A stretch of 64,000 bases of DNA from Cohnella thermotolerans DSM 17683 (GTDB lineage: Bacteria > Bacillota > Bacilli > Paenibacillales > Paenibacillaceae): contig NZ_AUCP01000013.1 of assembly GCF_000429825.1 (NCBI RefSeq), positions 52,033 to 116,032 of the forward strand, read 5' to 3'. Each line of letters starts with the position of its first letter. Within the stretch, counting starts at the first letter, position 1. Under the pieces are notes generated by a model, which did no database searches, was not told the DNA's origin, and saw nothing but the letters and a program-made list of their open reading frames with translations. Position numbers and translations under genes: made by a program. This document shows positions 63,654 to 64,000 of this stretch, piece by piece.

Positions 63654-64000
63654 GTAGGGCTTGCTGAACAAGATCAATTTAAGCTGCTCCCAACGCATGA
63701 GCCTAGACCGTGATTTTCTTTGCGGTTTTCATGCAAAAAATCGGACGGAACGCAATGAATCTGAAAAAAGAGAAAAAAAGAACCCGCAGTCGCCGTTCCA
63801 GGTTCATAACCAGAAACTGGATAGCGATGACAGTTAAACTTGTATGAGCACCGCGGGAGCAAATTCGGCCCAAACCCAACTTGCGTTTGCCTTCGCCGAA
63901 CTTTCCTTCGATCGCATTGCGCTGTGCAGCGTCTTGCTTCTCTTGCTTTCGATCATCGGCGTCACGTTGTTCTTTGGATGGCCTGCCAAGCTTCGGGCCG
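63654..64000 (-). mobile_element. insertion sequence, IS5-superfamily-like, one end (partial)
   Basis: The transposase 3' end reaches the right window edge. Just beyond its stop, 63654-63674 (minus strand TTGTTCAGCAAGCCC) resembles the terminal repeat of IS5/IS1182-type elements that I recall from this bacterial family. The other end is outside the window, so neither the repeats nor a target duplication can be checked. Confidence 0.6.
63703..64000 (-). CDS. transposase C-terminus (IS5-like DDE), partial
   Basis: An open frame from the right edge to TAG at 63703-63705, 98 residues. It contains QDAAQRNAIEGKFGEGKRK and LGLGRICSRGAHTS, then TVIAIQFLVMNLERRLR. The RN-x(2)-EGKFGEGKR block holds the last catalytic Glu of IS5/IS1182-type DDE transposases. 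The last 30 residues are hydrophobic and basic, rather longer than usual. The 5' part is outside the window. Confidence 0.8.
   Translation of the reverse strand, partial: GPKLGRPSKEQRDADDRKQEKQDAAQRNAIEGKFGEGKRKLGLGRICSRGAHTSLTVIAIQFLVMNLERRLRVLFFSFFRFIAFRPIFCMKTAKKITV

Overview
This window looks like a chromosomal segment of a GC-rich, endospore-forming Paenibacillaceae (Cohnella- or Paenibacillus-like Firmicute). The evidence is the spore genes tlp and spoVK, Bacillus-type regulators (GlnR, LexA with a divergent YneA-type gene), strong AGGAGG ribosome-binding sites, many GTG and TTG starts, and the gene order spoVK-hflX-ynbB-glnR-glnA, which is also that of Bacillus subtilis. No rRNA, tRNA, CRISPR array or prophage was seen. 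One insertion sequence runs off the right edge. All identifications rest on reading protein motifs by eye; no database search was run.

Layout. 1-6.1 kb: a gene end, a truncated cation-efflux-like remnant, a membrane-anchored glucosaminidase-like protein, gltD without an adjacent gltB, then dfrA, thyA and an acyl-CoA thioesterase. 6.3-13.1 kb: an SgrR-type regulator that appears to start at AUU, and the pyruvate dehydrogenase operon pdhABCD. 13.4-21.6 kb: an esterase, a low-molecular-weight phosphatase, a TRIC-type channel, thiamine pyrophosphokinase, a PhnP-like hydrolase, acetyltransferases, a nitrilase-family hydrolase and an ArlRS/YkoGH-like two-component system. 21.8-23.4 kb: a soluble Ser/Thr kinase fused to a degenerate MinD/ParA-like domain.

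23.6-32.3 kb is the most interesting block: nine same-strand, closely packed or overlapping genes. They are mrfA (yprA), mrfB (yprB), a HAD phosphatase, an Fpg-family glycosylase, nfo, a cREC (cyclic-phosphate-processing receiver) protein, a thioredoxin, a YlmA-like ABC ATPase and an RlmM-like methyltransferase. The promoter in front of mrfA carries a LexA-like box exactly between its -35 and -10. The same arrangement occurs in this window at the divergent lexA/yneA region, where five LexA-like boxes lie in about 105 bp. I infer an SOS-linked DNA-repair operon that also carries putative RNA-processing genes.

32.8-41.6 kb: a YdjM-like membrane hydrolase, tlp, metH, mtnD, a HAD hydrolase, a small membrane protein, ynzC, a yneA-like gene and lexA. 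42-49.5 kb: the nitrogen cluster (glnA, glnR with a promoter and GlnR-like box), ynbB, hflX, spoVK, then YdcF, DUF402 and GNAT genes. 49.6-60.7 kb: a PBP1A with a Gln/Gly-rich tail, then hfq, miaA, an RsmJ-like methyltransferase, mutL, an S41 protease and mutS, a compact run with several 4-base stop/start overlaps. 60.8-64 kb: fni, a phage-type COOH-NH2 ligase-like gene, and the 3' end of an IS5-like transposase.
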